Part shown: one piece after another, positions 19,550 through 27,645 of the stretch
Position numbering within the stretch: position 1 is the first letter of the stretch
Layout: every line of letters begins with the position of its first letter
Assembly (NCBI RefSeq): GCF_003627155.1
Contig: NZ_CP032621.1
Location: 496,001-560,000, forward strand
Source of the DNA: Streptococcus gwangjuense
Lineage (GTDB): Bacteria > Bacillota > Bacilli > Lactobacillales > Streptococcaceae
Length of the DNA: 64,000 nt
Direction of reading: 5' to 3'
Notes under the pieces: model-generated
What the model saw: only the letters and a program-made list of their open reading frames with translations
What the model was told of the DNA's origin: nothing
Databases searched by the model: none
Program-made: the position numbers and the translations under genes

Positions 19550-20350
19550 ATGAATGTTACAACGATTTTAGCATCAGATTGGTACCAAAACTTGATGCAA
19601 TTGATTCCGGATGGCAAGCTTTTTAGCTTGCGTTCGGTCTTTGATGGGATTCCAAGAATTGTCCAGCAACTTCCAACAACGATTATGTTGACCATTGGTG
19701 GTGCCCTTTTTGGCTTGGTTTTGGCACTTCTTTTTGCTATTGTGAAAATCAATCGTGTCAAGATTTTATATCCCTTACAGGCCTTCTTTGTTAGTTTCTT
19801 AAAGGGGACACCGATTTTGGTGCAACTCATGTTGACCTACTACGGAATTCCTTTGGCTTTGAAAGCCCTCAATCAGCAATGGGGTACTGGTCTCAATATT
19901 AATGCGATTCCAGCCGCTGTTTTTGCGATTGTTGCCTTTGCTTTCAATGAGGCAGCTTATGCGAGTGAAACCATTCGTGCAGCTATTCTCTCAGTCAATC
20001 CTGGTGAGATCGAGGCCGCACGCAGTCTGGGTATGACCCGAGCACAAGTTTATCGTCGCGTGATTATTCCAAATGCAGCCGTTGTGGCGACTCCAACCTT
20101 GATTAATTCCCTAATTGGCTTGACCAAGGGAACTTCTCTAGCCTTCAGTGCGGGTGTTGTGGAAGTCTTTGCCCAAGCTCAGATTTTGGGTGGAGCTGAT
20201 TACCGCTATTTTGAACGCTTCATCTCCGTTGCCCTTGTTTATTGGGTAGTCAATATCGGAATTGAAAGCCTCGGTCGTTTCATCGAGAGAAAAATGGCTA
20301 TTTCTGCACCAGATACAGTGCAAACAGATGTGAAAGGAGACCTTCGTTAA
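19550..20350 (+). CDS. Polar amino-acid ABC transporter permease
   Basis: 266-residue inner-membrane permease of the HisM/HEAA family, with about five or six transmembrane helices. The ATPase-coupling EAA loop reads AILSVNPGEIEAARSLGMT. The upstream segment FLKGTPILVQLMLTYYG is the canonical family signature. No substrate-binding protein is encoded nearby, so it must use one from elsewhere. Cystine is a plausible substrate, but this is not proven by the sequence. An extended -10 (TGgTAGAAT near 19514-19522) precedes it. The ATPase gene overlaps its last base. Confidence 0.92.
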   Translation: MNVTTILASDWYQNLMQLIPDGKLFSLRSVFDGIPRIVQQLPTTIMLTIGGALFGLVLALLFAIVKINRVKILYPLQAFFVSFLKGTPILVQLMLTYYGIPLALKALNQQWGTGLNINAIPAAVFAIVAFAFNEAAYASETIRAAILSVNPGEIEAARSLGMTRAQVYRRVIIPNAAVVATPTLINSLIGLTKGTSLAFSAGVVEVFAQAQILGGADYRYFERFISVALVYWVVNIGIESLGRFIERKMAISAPDTVQTDVKGDLR

Positions 20351-21093
20351 TGATTAAGATTTCGAATTTAAGCAAATCCTTTTCAGGACAGACTGTCTTG
20401 GATCATCTGGACTTGGATATTCATAAAGGGGAAGTTGTAGCCTTGATTGGTTCTTCAGGAGCTGGAAAATCAACCTTCCTTCGCAGTCTCAATTATCTTG
20501 AAACACCTGACAGTGGCTCTATTCAGATTGATGATTTTTCAGTTGATTTTTCTAAAATCACTCAAGAAGAAATCCTTGCCCTACGCCGTAAGCTGTCTAT
20601 GGTTTTCCAACAGTTTAATTTGTTTGAACGCCGCACAGCACTTGATAATGTAAAAGAAGGCTTGGTTGTTGTCAAGAAATTGTCTGATCAAGAAGCGACT
20701 AAGATTGCCAAGGAAGAGTTGACTAAGGTTGGGCTTTCTGACCGTGAAAAACATTATCCTCGACATTTATCAGGTGGACAAAAGCAACGGGTTGCCCTAG
20801 CGCGTGCGCTTGCTATGAAACCAGATGTCTTGCTCTTAGACGAACCAACTTCAGCTCTTGACCCAGAATTGGTTGGTGAAGTAGAAAAATCTATTGCAGA
20901 TGCTGCTAAGTCAGGACAGACTATGATTTTAGTCAGTCACGATATGTCCTTTGTAGCCCAAGTGGCTGATAAGATTCTCTTCCTAGATAAGGGGAAAATC
21001 ATTGAGTCTGGAACACCGGATGAGATTATCCACCATCCGAAAGAAGAGCGGACAAAAGAATTCTTCGCTAGTTACAAACGGACTTATATTTGA
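20350..21093 (+). CDS. Polar amino-acid ABC transporter ATP-binding protein
   Basis: 247-residue ATPase partner of the preceding permease. Walker A is IGSSGAGKST, the Q-loop VFQQFNLF, the signature LSGGQKQRVALARAL, Walker B LLLDEPTSALDPE, and the H-loop VSHD. It is of the GlnQ/TcyC/HisP type. Start and stop overlap the permease stop (TAATG), which indicates translational coupling. The missing solute-binding protein is the notable feature of this locus. Confidence 0.94.
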   Translation: MIKISNLSKSFSGQTVLDHLDLDIHKGEVVALIGSSGAGKSTFLRSLNYLETPDSGSIQIDDFSVDFSKITQEEILALRRKLSMVFQQFNLFERRTALDNVKEGLVVVKKLSDQEATKIAKEELTKVGLSDREKHYPRHLSGGQKQRVALARALAMKPDVLLLDEPTSALDPELVGEVEKSIADAAKSGQTMILVSHDMSFVAQVADKILFLDKGKIIESGTPDEIIHHPKEERTKEFFASYKRTYI

Positions 21094-21170
21094 TATAATA
21101 GATAAAGGAAAACTCAGTTAGCTGGACTAGCTGAGTTTACTCTTTAAAAAAGATAGAAATGAGAGAAATC

Positions 21171-21395
21171 ATGCTACTGCAACTATTTTCTTTATATTTC
21201 GAGAGTTTGATCTTGACCACCATCCTTGTCCTGATTTTTTTAGGGATTTGGATTGGACTAAGAGCCATGTCGGGAGTTGATAAGACAGCCAAGGCTCGCC
21301 AAGCCCATCTCTATGATATGATTATGATTGGTGTCTTGGTTGTTCCAGTATTATCCTTTGCGGTTATGAGTTTAATTCTTGTTTTCAAGGCATAA
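21171..21395 (+). CDS. DUF4059 family small membrane protein
   Basis: 74-residue protein with two transmembrane helices (about residues 8-28 and 49-70) separated by a basic cytosolic loop (GVDKTAKARQAHLYD). It matches the streptococcal DUF4059 family, of unknown function. The ATG at 21171 is preferred, with GAGAG just upstream; an in-frame ATG at 21159 would add four residues. It lies between the ABC transporter and trxB, and trxB follows 65 nt downstream. Confidence 0.8.
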   Translation: MLLQLFSLYFESLILTTILVLIFLGIWIGLRAMSGVDKTAKARQAHLYDMIMIGVLVVPVLSFAVMSLILVFKA

Positions 21396-21460
21396 TCCTT
21401 GCGTGATTGACAAGAAAGAGTTAGAATAAAGATAGTTACAACAAGAAAGAAGGAATCTAT

Positions 21461-22372
21461 ATGTACGATACTATTATTATCGGTGCTGGACCTGCAGGGA
21501 TGACTGCGGCCTTGTATGCTGCTCGAAGCAATCTCAAAGTAGGCTTGATTGAAGGTGGTCTGCCAGGTGGTCAGATGAATAATACATCGGATATCGAAAA
21601 TTACCCAGGATACGCTAATATTAGTGGACCTGAATTGGCTGAAAAGATGTTTGAACCACTTGAAAATCTTGGTGTAGAGCACATCTATGGTTATGTTGAA
21701 AATGTCCAAGACCATGGTGATTTTAAGAAAGTGATTACCGATGACCAAACATATGAAACACGTACAGTTATCGTAGCGACTGGTTCTAAACACCGTCCTT
21801 TGGGAGTTCCTGGAGAAGAAGAACTGAACAGTCGTGGTGTGTCTTACTGTGCCGTTTGTGATGGTGCTTTCTTCCGTGACCAAGATTTGTTGGTAGTTGG
21901 TGGTGGAGATTCAGCGGTTGAAGAAGCCCTCTTCTTGACTCGCTTTGCTAAGACGGTTACCATTGTTCACCGTCGTGATCAACTCCGTGCACAAAAGGTT
22001 TTACAAGACCGTGCTTTCGCTAATGAGAAAGTCAGCTTTATCTGGGATTCTGTGGTTAAGGAAATCAAGGGTGAAAACCGAGTAGAATCTGTCGTTTTTG
22101 AAAATGTGAAAACAGGTCAAGTGACAGAGCAAGCCTTCGGTGGCGTCTTTATCTATGTTGGTTTGGACCCTCTTAGTGATTTTGTTAAAGAATTGAATAT
22201 CCAAGACCAGGCAGGCTGGATTGTGACAGATAACCACATGAAAACTGCGGTTGATGGTATCTTTGCAGTTGGAGATGTTCGCTTGAAAGACCTTCGCCAA
22301 GTGACAACAGCAGTTGGAGATGGGGCTATCGCTGGTCAAGAAGCTTACAAGTTTATTACAGAACATAGTTAA
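21461..22372 (+). CDS. trxB: Thioredoxin reductase
   Basis: 303-residue FAD/NADPH enzyme that reduces thioredoxin in the cytosol. FAD loop IIGAGPAGMTAALYA; redox-active disulfide Cys130-Ala-Val-Cys133 in SYCAVCDGAFF; NADPH fold VVGGGDSAVEEALFL; and C-terminal GIFAVGDVRLKDLRQ. Length and motif spacing are typical of low-molecular-weight TrxB. AGAAAGGA precedes the ATG. A bidirectional terminator follows. Confidence 0.97.
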   Translation: MYDTIIIGAGPAGMTAALYAARSNLKVGLIEGGLPGGQMNNTSDIENYPGYANISGPELAEKMFEPLENLGVEHIYGYVENVQDHGDFKKVITDDQTYETRTVIVATGSKHRPLGVPGEEELNSRGVSYCAVCDGAFFRDQDLLVVGGGDSAVEEALFLTRFAKTVTIVHRRDQLRAQKVLQDRAFANEKVSFIWDSVVKEIKGENRVESVVFENVKTGQVTEQAFGGVFIYVGLDPLSDFVKELNIQDQAGWIVTDNHMKTAVDGIFAVGDVRLKDLRQVTTAVGDGAIAGQEAYKFITEHS

Positions 22373-22376
22373 TCAT

Positions 22377-22412
22377 AAAAAAGTTTCCAATCAGATGACT
22401 GGAAACTTTTTT
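22377..22412 (+). terminator. Bidirectional terminator trxB / rlmB
   Basis: AAAAAAGTTTCCA/TGGAAACTTTTTT stem with a 10-nt loop between convergent genes. Confidence 0.9.
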
Positions 22413-23139
22413 ATAGTCTATTTCGGAAAACTTCATACATGAGAATAGCTGCAGCCACACTAGCATTGAGGCTTTGAACATGGCCATTCATGGGAATGGT
22501 AATCATTTCATCGACCTGTTTTTTGATGTTACTAGAGATACCTTTTCCTTCATTTCCGATGATGAGGGCGATTTTCCCTTTTGTATTCCACTTGTGGCAC
22601 GGAGTACCGTTCATATCTGTGCCAAAGGTCCAGAAGCCTTCATCCTTGAGTTTGTCTAGAGTTTGACTCAGGTTGGTTACTCGGGCAATCGGAACGTGTT
22701 CAATAGCACCTGTGGCCGTTTTGGCAACGACAGGAGTAACACCGACAGCACGATGTTTGGGAATGATGACACCTGAAACGTTGGTCGCATCGGCTGTTCT
22801 TAAGATGGAGCCTAAGTTGTGAGGGTCAGTTAGGCCATCCAGAATCAACAGAAGTGGATTTTCTTCTTGACGTGTTTTTGCAAGGATGTGATCTAACTCG
22901 CTATAGGCAAATTCAGACACTCGTAGAACAAAACCTTGGTGGACAGCACCTTCAGTCATCTCAGAGAGGGATTTTTTTGAAGTCCAAGAAATGGACACCT
23001 TCTTTTCTGTAGCCAGTTCCTTGACTTTCTCAACGTTCTTACCCCGGAGATCTTCTTGGAGGTAAAGTTTGTTTCCTGTGTTTGCAAGGAGGGCTTCGGT
23101 AACGGCGTGAACGCCATAGACAATATCATTTGTTTTCAT
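22411..23139 (-). CDS. rlmB: 23S rRNA (guanosine-2'-O-)-methyltransferase, TrmH/SpoU family
   Basis: 243-residue SPOUT-class methyltransferase that modifies rRNA using S-adenosylmethionine. An N-terminal substrate-binding domain begins VYGVHAVTEALL. The trefoil-knot motifs are LLILDGLTDPHNLGSILRTA, IALIIGNEGKGIS and MNGHVQSLNASVAAAILMYE. The ATG at 23139 has no ribosome site; a TATAAT box with an extended TG lies only six bases upstream, so the message is probably leaderless. An in-frame ATG further upstream would lie before the -10 box and is unlikely. Confidence 0.92.
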   Translation of the reverse strand: MKTNDIVYGVHAVTEALLANTGNKLYLQEDLRGKNVEKVKELATEKKVSISWTSKKSLSEMTEGAVHQGFVLRVSEFAYSELDHILAKTRQEENPLLLILDGLTDPHNLGSILRTADATNVSGVIIPKHRAVGVTPVVAKTATGAIEHVPIARVTNLSQTLDKLKDEGFWTFGTDMNGTPCHKWNTKGKIALIIGNEGKGISSNIKKQVDEMITIPMNGHVQSLNASVAAAILMYEVFRNRL

Positions 23140-23145
23140 GCCTCT

Positions 23146-23176
23146 ATTATAACACAAAACCCCGTCTTGCAACGGG
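23146..23176 (-). promoter_or_regulatory. rlmB promoter overlapping the def terminator hairpin
   Basis: Read on the minus strand: TGTTATAAT (extended -10, with TATAAT at 23146-23151), and the hairpin CCCGT-tgcaag-ACGGG (23161-23176) that ends def transcription. The same bases therefore serve as the def 3' end and the rlmB promoter spacer. Confidence 0.55.
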
Positions 23177-23182
23177 ATTTTT

Positions 23183-23794
23183 TTATTCCAGAATCAGCAA
23201 ACCATCTTTAACTTCAAATGGGTCTTTTTCATTGATACGATCGTAAAACATGATTCCGTTGATGTGGTCAATTTCATGCTGAACAACGATGGAGTTGTAG
23301 CCTTTGAGCTTGATACGGTGTTTTTCTCCATCCTTGTCAAAGTAGTCAACAGTAACGCGGGCATGGCGAACAACATAGCCAGGCACGTTGCGGTCAACAG
23401 AGAGGCAACCTTCTCCTTCGCCAAGAGCAGCGTCTTGAACAGAGTGAGAGACGATTTTTGGATTATACATAATGGCTTGCAGGTCGTAGGCTTCCTGAGG
23501 AGTTTCGCCTTCTTCAACAATATTTGGTACCAAAACAGCGATAATGCGTTTTGAGATATCTAATTGAGGAGCAGCCAGTCCAACACCACCGCGTAACCCC
23601 ATCTTTTCAGCCATGACAGGATCTTGGGAATGTTTGAGGAATTGCATCATCTTTTCACCAAGGATGATTTCCTGGTCAGACAAGGGAAAAGTAACTTCCT
23701 CAGCAATCGCGCGTAGAGTCGGATTCCCTTCGCGGATAATATCGTTCATATCAATTAAGTGAGCAGCTTTTGTAATACGTTCTATAGCAGACAT
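23183..23794 (-). CDS. def: Peptide deformylase
   Basis: 203-residue metalloenzyme (type II deformylase length) that removes the formyl group from new polypeptides. All three motifs are present: [13 protein letters not shown] (metal-ligand Cys) and [11 protein letters not shown] (HExxH). The ATG at 23794 is preceded by GGAGAGAAA; an in-frame ATG 15 bases upstream overlaps that ribosome site. Monocistronic, with rlmB downstream on the same strand but under its own promoter. Confidence 0.97.
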   Translation of the reverse strand: MSAIERITKAAHLIDMNDIIREGNPTLRAIAEEVTFPLSDQEIILGEKMMQFLKHSQDPVMAEKMGLRGGVGLAAPQLDISKRIIAVLVPNIVEEGETPQEAYDLQAIMYNPKIVSHSVQDAALGEGEGCLSVDRNVPGYVVRHARVTVDYFDKDGEKHRIKLKGYNSIVVQHEIDHINGIMFYDRINEKDPFEVKDGLLILE

Positions 23795-23968
23795 TTTCTC
23801 TCCTTTCATTACTTCTACATGATATCACAAAATGACAAGGATTGAAAGCATTACGGCATCGAGCTTTTATAGAAAATGCCTACTAGGTTCGATTCAATTG
23901 TGAAAGAATTACTTATCTGTGATATAATAAAAAGAAAAGGCTTGCATTAGAAAGTAGGGAGAATGGAG

Positions 23969-25291
23969 ATGCAAAGAAGACAAGATAGACATAAACGTGG
24001 ACCAGTTTTTCGCTTTGTGAAAGGTTTGGTCAGCTTTTTTAGACGTTACCGTAAGTGGAGCAATAAGGGATTTGTTACGGTGCTTTTGCTAGCTGTTGCC
24101 TTATCAATGGGCTTGGTCTTGTTGTTTGAAAGTTTCCAAGGAATTCCTTTGACCAGTCAAAAAAAGGATACTATTTCTAAAGAAGCAAATAAGACAAATC
24201 AAAAATCTAAAGATCAGGAAGAAAAAACTGCTAGAATTATGGCTCATGGAGATTTACTTTACCATGATATTATCTATATGTCAGCTAAAAAGGAAGATGG
24301 CGGCTATGATTTTCATGAGAATTTTGAGTATGTTAAACCTTGGCTAAAACAGGCTGATTTGGCAATAGGTGATTTTGAAGGAACTATTAATAAAGATCAT
24401 TATTTAGCGGGGTATCCTTTATTTAATGCTCCTAGTCAAGTAATGGATGCTATTAAAGATACTGGGTATCATGTTTTAGATTTAGCCCATAATCATGTTT
24501 TAGATTCTCAAATTGAAGGAGTTATTTCAACGGCGGATGCAATTGAAAAGGCAGGAATGACACCTATTGGAGTTTATACGCACGAGTCACGTGATCAAGC
24601 TCCGCTCGTTATCAAGGAAGTGAACGGTATCAAGGTTGCACTTTTGGCTTATTCTTATGGATTTAATGGAATTGAGCAAAGTATTTCTCAAGAAGATTAT
24701 AATCGCTATCTTTCAGATCTAAATGAAGATAAGATGAAGGCTGAAATTGAGCGTGCAGAGAAGGAAGCGGACATTACTGTTATCATGCCTCAGATGGGGG
24801 TTGAGTATCGCATAGAACCGACTGAAGAGCAAAAGGCTTTGTACCACAAGATGATTGAATGGGGAGCGGATATTATCTTTGGAGGCCATCCACACGTAGT
24901 TGAACCATCAGAGACTGTTGAAAAAGATGGAGAGAAAAAACTTATCATCTATTCTATGGGAAACTTTATCTCTAACCAACGTATTGAAACAATGACTGGT
25001 GTAGACAATGCGAAGTGGACTGAGCGTGGTGTTCTTATGGATGTAACTGTCAAGAAAAAAGGTGGAAAAACAACTATTGAAACAGCTAAAGCTCATCCTA
25101 CTTGGGTCAATCGAACACCAAAAGGAACTTTTTCACCAGAAGGATATCCTCTATATCATTACCAAACTTATATATTAGAAGATTTTATCGAGGGTGGTAG
25201 TCATCGTGACCAGTTAGATGAAGCGACTAAGGAACGAATTGATACAGCCTATAAAGAAATGAACGAACATGTAGGATTGAAGTGGGACTAG
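23969..25291 (+). CDS. CapA/PgsA-like membrane-anchored phosphoesterase-fold protein
   Basis: 440-residue protein with a very basic N-terminus, one transmembrane helix (about 35-55), a Lys/Gln-rich linker and an extracytoplasmic PGA_cap domain (PF09587 type). Metal-site signatures: MAHGDLLYHDIIY, IGDFEGTI, DLAHNHVLD and IFGGHPHVVEP. Family members take part in poly-gamma-glutamate capsule formation, but no capsule partner genes (pgsB/C) lie here, so its function is unknown. GGGAG favours the ATG at 23969 over one at 23963. A CTGTGATATAATA promoter lies just upstream. Confidence 0.85.
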   Translation: MQRRQDRHKRGPVFRFVKGLVSFFRRYRKWSNKGFVTVLLLAVALSMGLVLLFESFQGIPLTSQKKDTISKEANKTNQKSKDQEEKTARIMAHGDLLYHDIIYMSAKKEDGGYDFHENFEYVKPWLKQADLAIGDFEGTINKDHYLAGYPLFNAPSQVMDAIKDTGYHVLDLAHNHVLDSQIEGVISTADAIEKAGMTPIGVYTHESRDQAPLVIKEVNGIKVALLAYSYGFNGIEQSISQEDYNRYLSDLNEDKMKAEIERAEKEADITVIMPQMGVEYRIEPTEEQKALYHKMIEWGADIIFGGHPHVVEPSETVEKDGEKKLIIYSMGNFISNQRIETMTGVDNAKWTERGVLMDVTVKKKGGKTTIETAKAHPTWVNRTPKGTFSPEGYPLYHYQTYILEDFIEGGSHRDQLDEATKERIDTAYKEMNEHVGLKWD

Positions 25292-25312
25292 CTTAAATCC
25301 AGAGGAAAGTAA

Positions 25313-26140
25313 ATGACGATTAAGGTAATTGCGACAGATATGGATGGGACCTTGCTGGATGCTAGAGGCCAGCTTGATCTCCCACGTTTGGAAAAGATTT
25401 TAGATCAGTTGGATCAAAGGGGTATTCGTTTTGTCATTGCGACTGGGAATGAAATTCACCGCATGAGGCAACTACTGGAGCACTTGGTCGATCGAGTGGT
25501 TCTAGTTGTTGCCAATGGTGCTCGTATTTTTGAAAATAATGAACTGATTCAGGCTCAGACTTGGGATGATGCCATTGTCGATAAGGCCTTGGCTCATTTC
25601 GAGGGTCGAGCGTGTCAGGACCAATTTGTTGTAACGGGGATGAAGGGTGGTTTCGTCAAGGAAGGTACGATTTTTACAGACCTTGAAAGTTTTATGACTC
25701 CAGAAATGATTGAAAAATTCTACCAACGGATGCAGTTTGTGGATGAATTAACATCTGACCTCTTTGGTGGGGTGCTCAAAATGAGTATGGTTGTTGGTGA
25801 GGAACGTTTGAATTTGGTATTGGAAGAAATCAATGACCTCTTTGATGGCCGTGTTCGGGCTGTATCTAGTGGCTATGGTTGCATTGATATCCTCCAAGCT
25901 GGAATTCATAAAGCATGGGGCTTGGAAGAATTACTTAAGCGCTGGGACTTGAACCCCCAACAAATCATGGCTTTTGGTGACAGTGAAAATGATGTTGAAA
26001 TGCTTGAAATGGCTGGAATTGCCTATGCGATGGAAAATGCTGATGACAAGGCCAAAGCTGTGGCGACTGCTCTAGCACCAGCCAACAGCCAAGGAGGAGT
26101 TTATCAAGTCTTGGAAAACTGGTTAGAAAAAGGAGAATGA
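25313..26140 (+). CDS. HAD-superfamily hydrolase, Cof subfamily IIB
   Basis: 275-residue cytosolic sugar-phosphatase-like enzyme. The nucleophile is in ATDMDGTLLD, motif II is FVIATGNE, and motif III/IV is KAWGLEELL followed by MAFGDSENDVEMLEMAG. The large cap domain between motifs II and III defines the Cof group. The substrate is unknown; flavin mononucleotide and sugar phosphates are common in the family. It is the first gene of a pair with the SGNH hydrolase, one base apart. Confidence 0.9.
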   Translation: MTIKVIATDMDGTLLDARGQLDLPRLEKILDQLDQRGIRFVIATGNEIHRMRQLLEHLVDRVVLVVANGARIFENNELIQAQTWDDAIVDKALAHFEGRACQDQFVVTGMKGGFVKEGTIFTDLESFMTPEMIEKFYQRMQFVDELTSDLFGGVLKMSMVVGEERLNLVLEEINDLFDGRVRAVSSGYGCIDILQAGIHKAWGLEELLKRWDLNPQQIMAFGDSENDVEMLEMAGIAYAMENADDKAKAVATALAPANSQGGVYQVLENWLEKGE

Positions 26141-26141
26141 A

Positions 26142-26777
26142 GTGGCAGTACAGTTATTAGAAAATTGGTTACTAAAGGAACAAGGCAAAATCCAAACCAA
26201 GTACCGTCACTTAAATCAGGTTTCTGTTGTAGAACCAGACATTCTTTTTATTGGGGATTCCATTGTCGAATATTATCCTCTGCAGGAGTTGTTTGGGACT
26301 TCAAAGACGATTGTCAATCGAGGCATTCGAGGTTATCAGACAGGGCTGTTATTAGAAAATCTAGATGCCCATCTGTACGGTGGAGCGGTGGATAAAATTG
26401 TTCTTCTGATTGGGACAAATGATATTGGAAAAGATGTTCCTGTGAATGAGGCACTCAATAATCTCGAAGTTATCATACAATCCATTGCTCGCGATTATCC
26501 TTTGACTGAGATTAAATTACTTTCCATTTTGCCAGTCAATGAGGGAGAGGAGTACAAGCAGACGGTCTATATCCGTACGAATGAAAAAATTCAGAAATGG
26601 AATCAAGCCTATCAAGAGCTTGCTTCTGTCTACATGCTGGTAGAATTTGTGCCAGTTTTTGATAGTTTGACAGACCAAGCAGGTCAACTCAAAAAAGAAT
26701 ATACAACTGATGGGCTGCATCTCAGTGTTGCTGGTTATCAGGTTTTGACAAAATCCTTGAAAGACTGTCTTTTCTAG
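26142..26777 (+). CDS. SGNH/GDSL hydrolase (PAF-acetylhydrolase-like)
   Basis: 211-residue cytosolic serine esterase. Block I FIGDSIVEYYPL carries the nucleophile Ser, block III is LLIGTNDIGKD, and block V DGLHLSVAGYQ holds the catalytic Asp and His. In pneumococcus the homologue is named platelet-activating-factor-like, on similarity. It starts with GTG at 26142, directly after the TGA of the HAD gene, with AGGAG at a proper distance. Confidence 0.88.
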   Translation: MAVQLLENWLLKEQGKIQTKYRHLNQVSVVEPDILFIGDSIVEYYPLQELFGTSKTIVNRGIRGYQTGLLLENLDAHLYGGAVDKIVLLIGTNDIGKDVPVNEALNNLEVIIQSIARDYPLTEIKLLSILPVNEGEEYKQTVYIRTNEKIQKWNQAYQELASVYMLVEFVPVFDSLTDQAGQLKKEYTTDGLHLSVAGYQVLTKSLKDCLF

Positions 26778-26793
26778 TTCATTGCTTTCCTTT

Positions 26794-26822
26794 TTGCATT
26801 TTTGAGTTAGATGAGGTATAAT
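26794..26822 (+). promoter_or_regulatory. tmRNA promoter
   Basis: TTGCAT (26794-26799), 17-nt spacer, TATAAT (26817-26822), about 16 nt before the mature tmRNA 5' end. Confidence 0.75.
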
Positions 26823-26838
26823 GGTTTTATTGTCTTTT

Positions 26839-27183
26839 GGGGTCGTTACGGATTCGACAGGCATTATGAGGCATATTTTGCGACTCGTGTGGCGACGTAA
26901 ACGCTCAGTTAAATATAACTGCAAAAAATAACACTTCTTACGCTCTAGCTGCCTAAAAACCAGCAGGCGTGACCCGATTTGGATTGCTCGTGTTCAATGA
27001 CAGGTCTTATTATTAGCGAGATACGATTGAGTCTTGTCTAGCGGCTTGATAAGAGATTAATAGACTCGCAGTTTCTAGGCTTGAGTTATGTGTCGAGGGA
27101 CTGTTAAAATAATACATAACCTATGGTTGTAGACAAATATGTTGGCAGGTGTTTGGACGTGGGTTCGACTCCCACCGGCTCCA
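26839..27183 (+). ncRNA. ssrA: Transfer-messenger RNA (tmRNA)
   Basis: 345-nt RNA that rescues stalled ribosomes and tags incomplete proteins. The tRNA-like ends are GGGGTCGTTACGGATTCGAC at the 5' side and the T-arm GGGTTCGACTCCCACCGGCTCCA region at the 3' side, with encoded CCA. The resume codon GCA is at 26921, and the tag reads AKNNTSYALAA with stop at 26954-26956, which is the streptococcal tag. A terminator hairpin follows at 27216-27241. Confidence 0.97.
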
Positions 27184-27327
27184 TTATTCCTTTGCATTCT
27201 TTTGCATTCCTTGGTAAAACGTTGTTAAATCAACGTTTTTTATTTTTGTCTTTGGTATTCCTTGGTATTCTTTTGCGAAAAAGGGAGTCACAAAAGGAGT
27301 CACAAACAGCCCCTAAAGCAGACCCTA
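27184..27327 (-). pseudogene. Probable remnant of a phage/ICE integrase C-terminus at the tmRNA 3' end
   Basis: On the minus strand one frame stays open for about 43 codons and stops four bases from the tmRNA 3' end. It reads GLFVTPFVTPFFAKEYQ, then GIPKTKIKNVDL and YQGMQKNAKE. This resembles the repetitive tail of streptococcal tyrosine integrases, and such genes usually end beside their own attachment site. The upstream part is missing, and a TAG interrupts the frame. The region also contains the tmRNA terminator. This is an inference from the sequence style and position, without a database match. Confidence 0.4.
27216..27241 (+). terminator. tmRNA terminator
   Basis: AAAACGTTG/CAACGTTTT stem with a 6-nt loop (TTAAAT) followed by T-rich sequence. 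Confidence 0.85.
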
Positions 27328-27396
27328 TTATTAAAAAAGGAAACAAAAAAGGATACAACATTTTTGTCATATCCAAAAAATAATTTTTCTTTTCCA

Positions 27397-27484
27397 CGGA
27401 AGACATGGGATTCGAACCCACGCACGCTGTTACACGCCTACCGCGTTTCCAACACGGCCTCTTAAGCCTCTTGAGTAATCTTCC
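27397..27484 (-). tRNA. tRNA-Ser (anticodon GGA)
   Basis: 88-nt class II tRNA on the minus strand. The acceptor arm GGAAGA pairs with TCTTCC, the anticodon loop TTGGAAA gives GGA (reads UCC/UCU), there is a long variable arm, and the T-loop is GGTTCGAATCC. The 3' CCA is not encoded. Convergent with tmRNA. Confidence 0.95.
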
Positions 27485-27560
27485 AATACTTACTCAAATA
27501 GTCTACCATAAAGGCTCTTATCTTGCAATAAAAATTCTGGAAATAAGAAAAATGACAGAA

Positions 27561-27633
27561 TTTGAAAGAAAATGATAAAAAACGATTGACTTTGAAAGAA
27601 AGTGTGATAGAATGAATAGTGTAAACGATAACA
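27561..27633 (+). promoter_or_regulatory. fru operon promoter with FruR-like operators and cre site
   Basis: Promoter TTGACT (27586-27591), 16-nt spacer, TAGAAT (27608-27613). Two direct repeats beginning TTTGAAAGAAA occur at 27561-27577 and 27591-27609, 30 bp apart, flanking and filling the promoter spacer. They are likely sites for the DeoR-type regulator encoded first in the operon. TGTAAACGATAACA at 27620-27633 fits the CcpA cre consensus fully and lies just downstream of the start point. Confidence 0.8.
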
Positions 27634-27645
27634 GGAGGTGGTTCG

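Noticed and set aside
21311..21883. 190-codon minus-strand frame across DUF4059 and trxB
   Set aside because: Antisense shadow of trxB; Thr/Ser/Ile-rich composition with no recognisable motif.
27191..27276. Short direct repeats (TTTGCATTC, TTGGTATTC) as a CRISPR or iteron array
   Set aside because: Units are too short and irregular, without spacers; they are explained by the repetitive coding tail on the minus strand. No CRISPR array was seen anywhere in the window.
27123..27383. 86-codon plus-strand frame starting inside tmRNA
   Set aside because: Begins within the tmRNA tRNA-like domain, so it cannot be a normal gene; the opposite strand explains the region better as an integrase scar.
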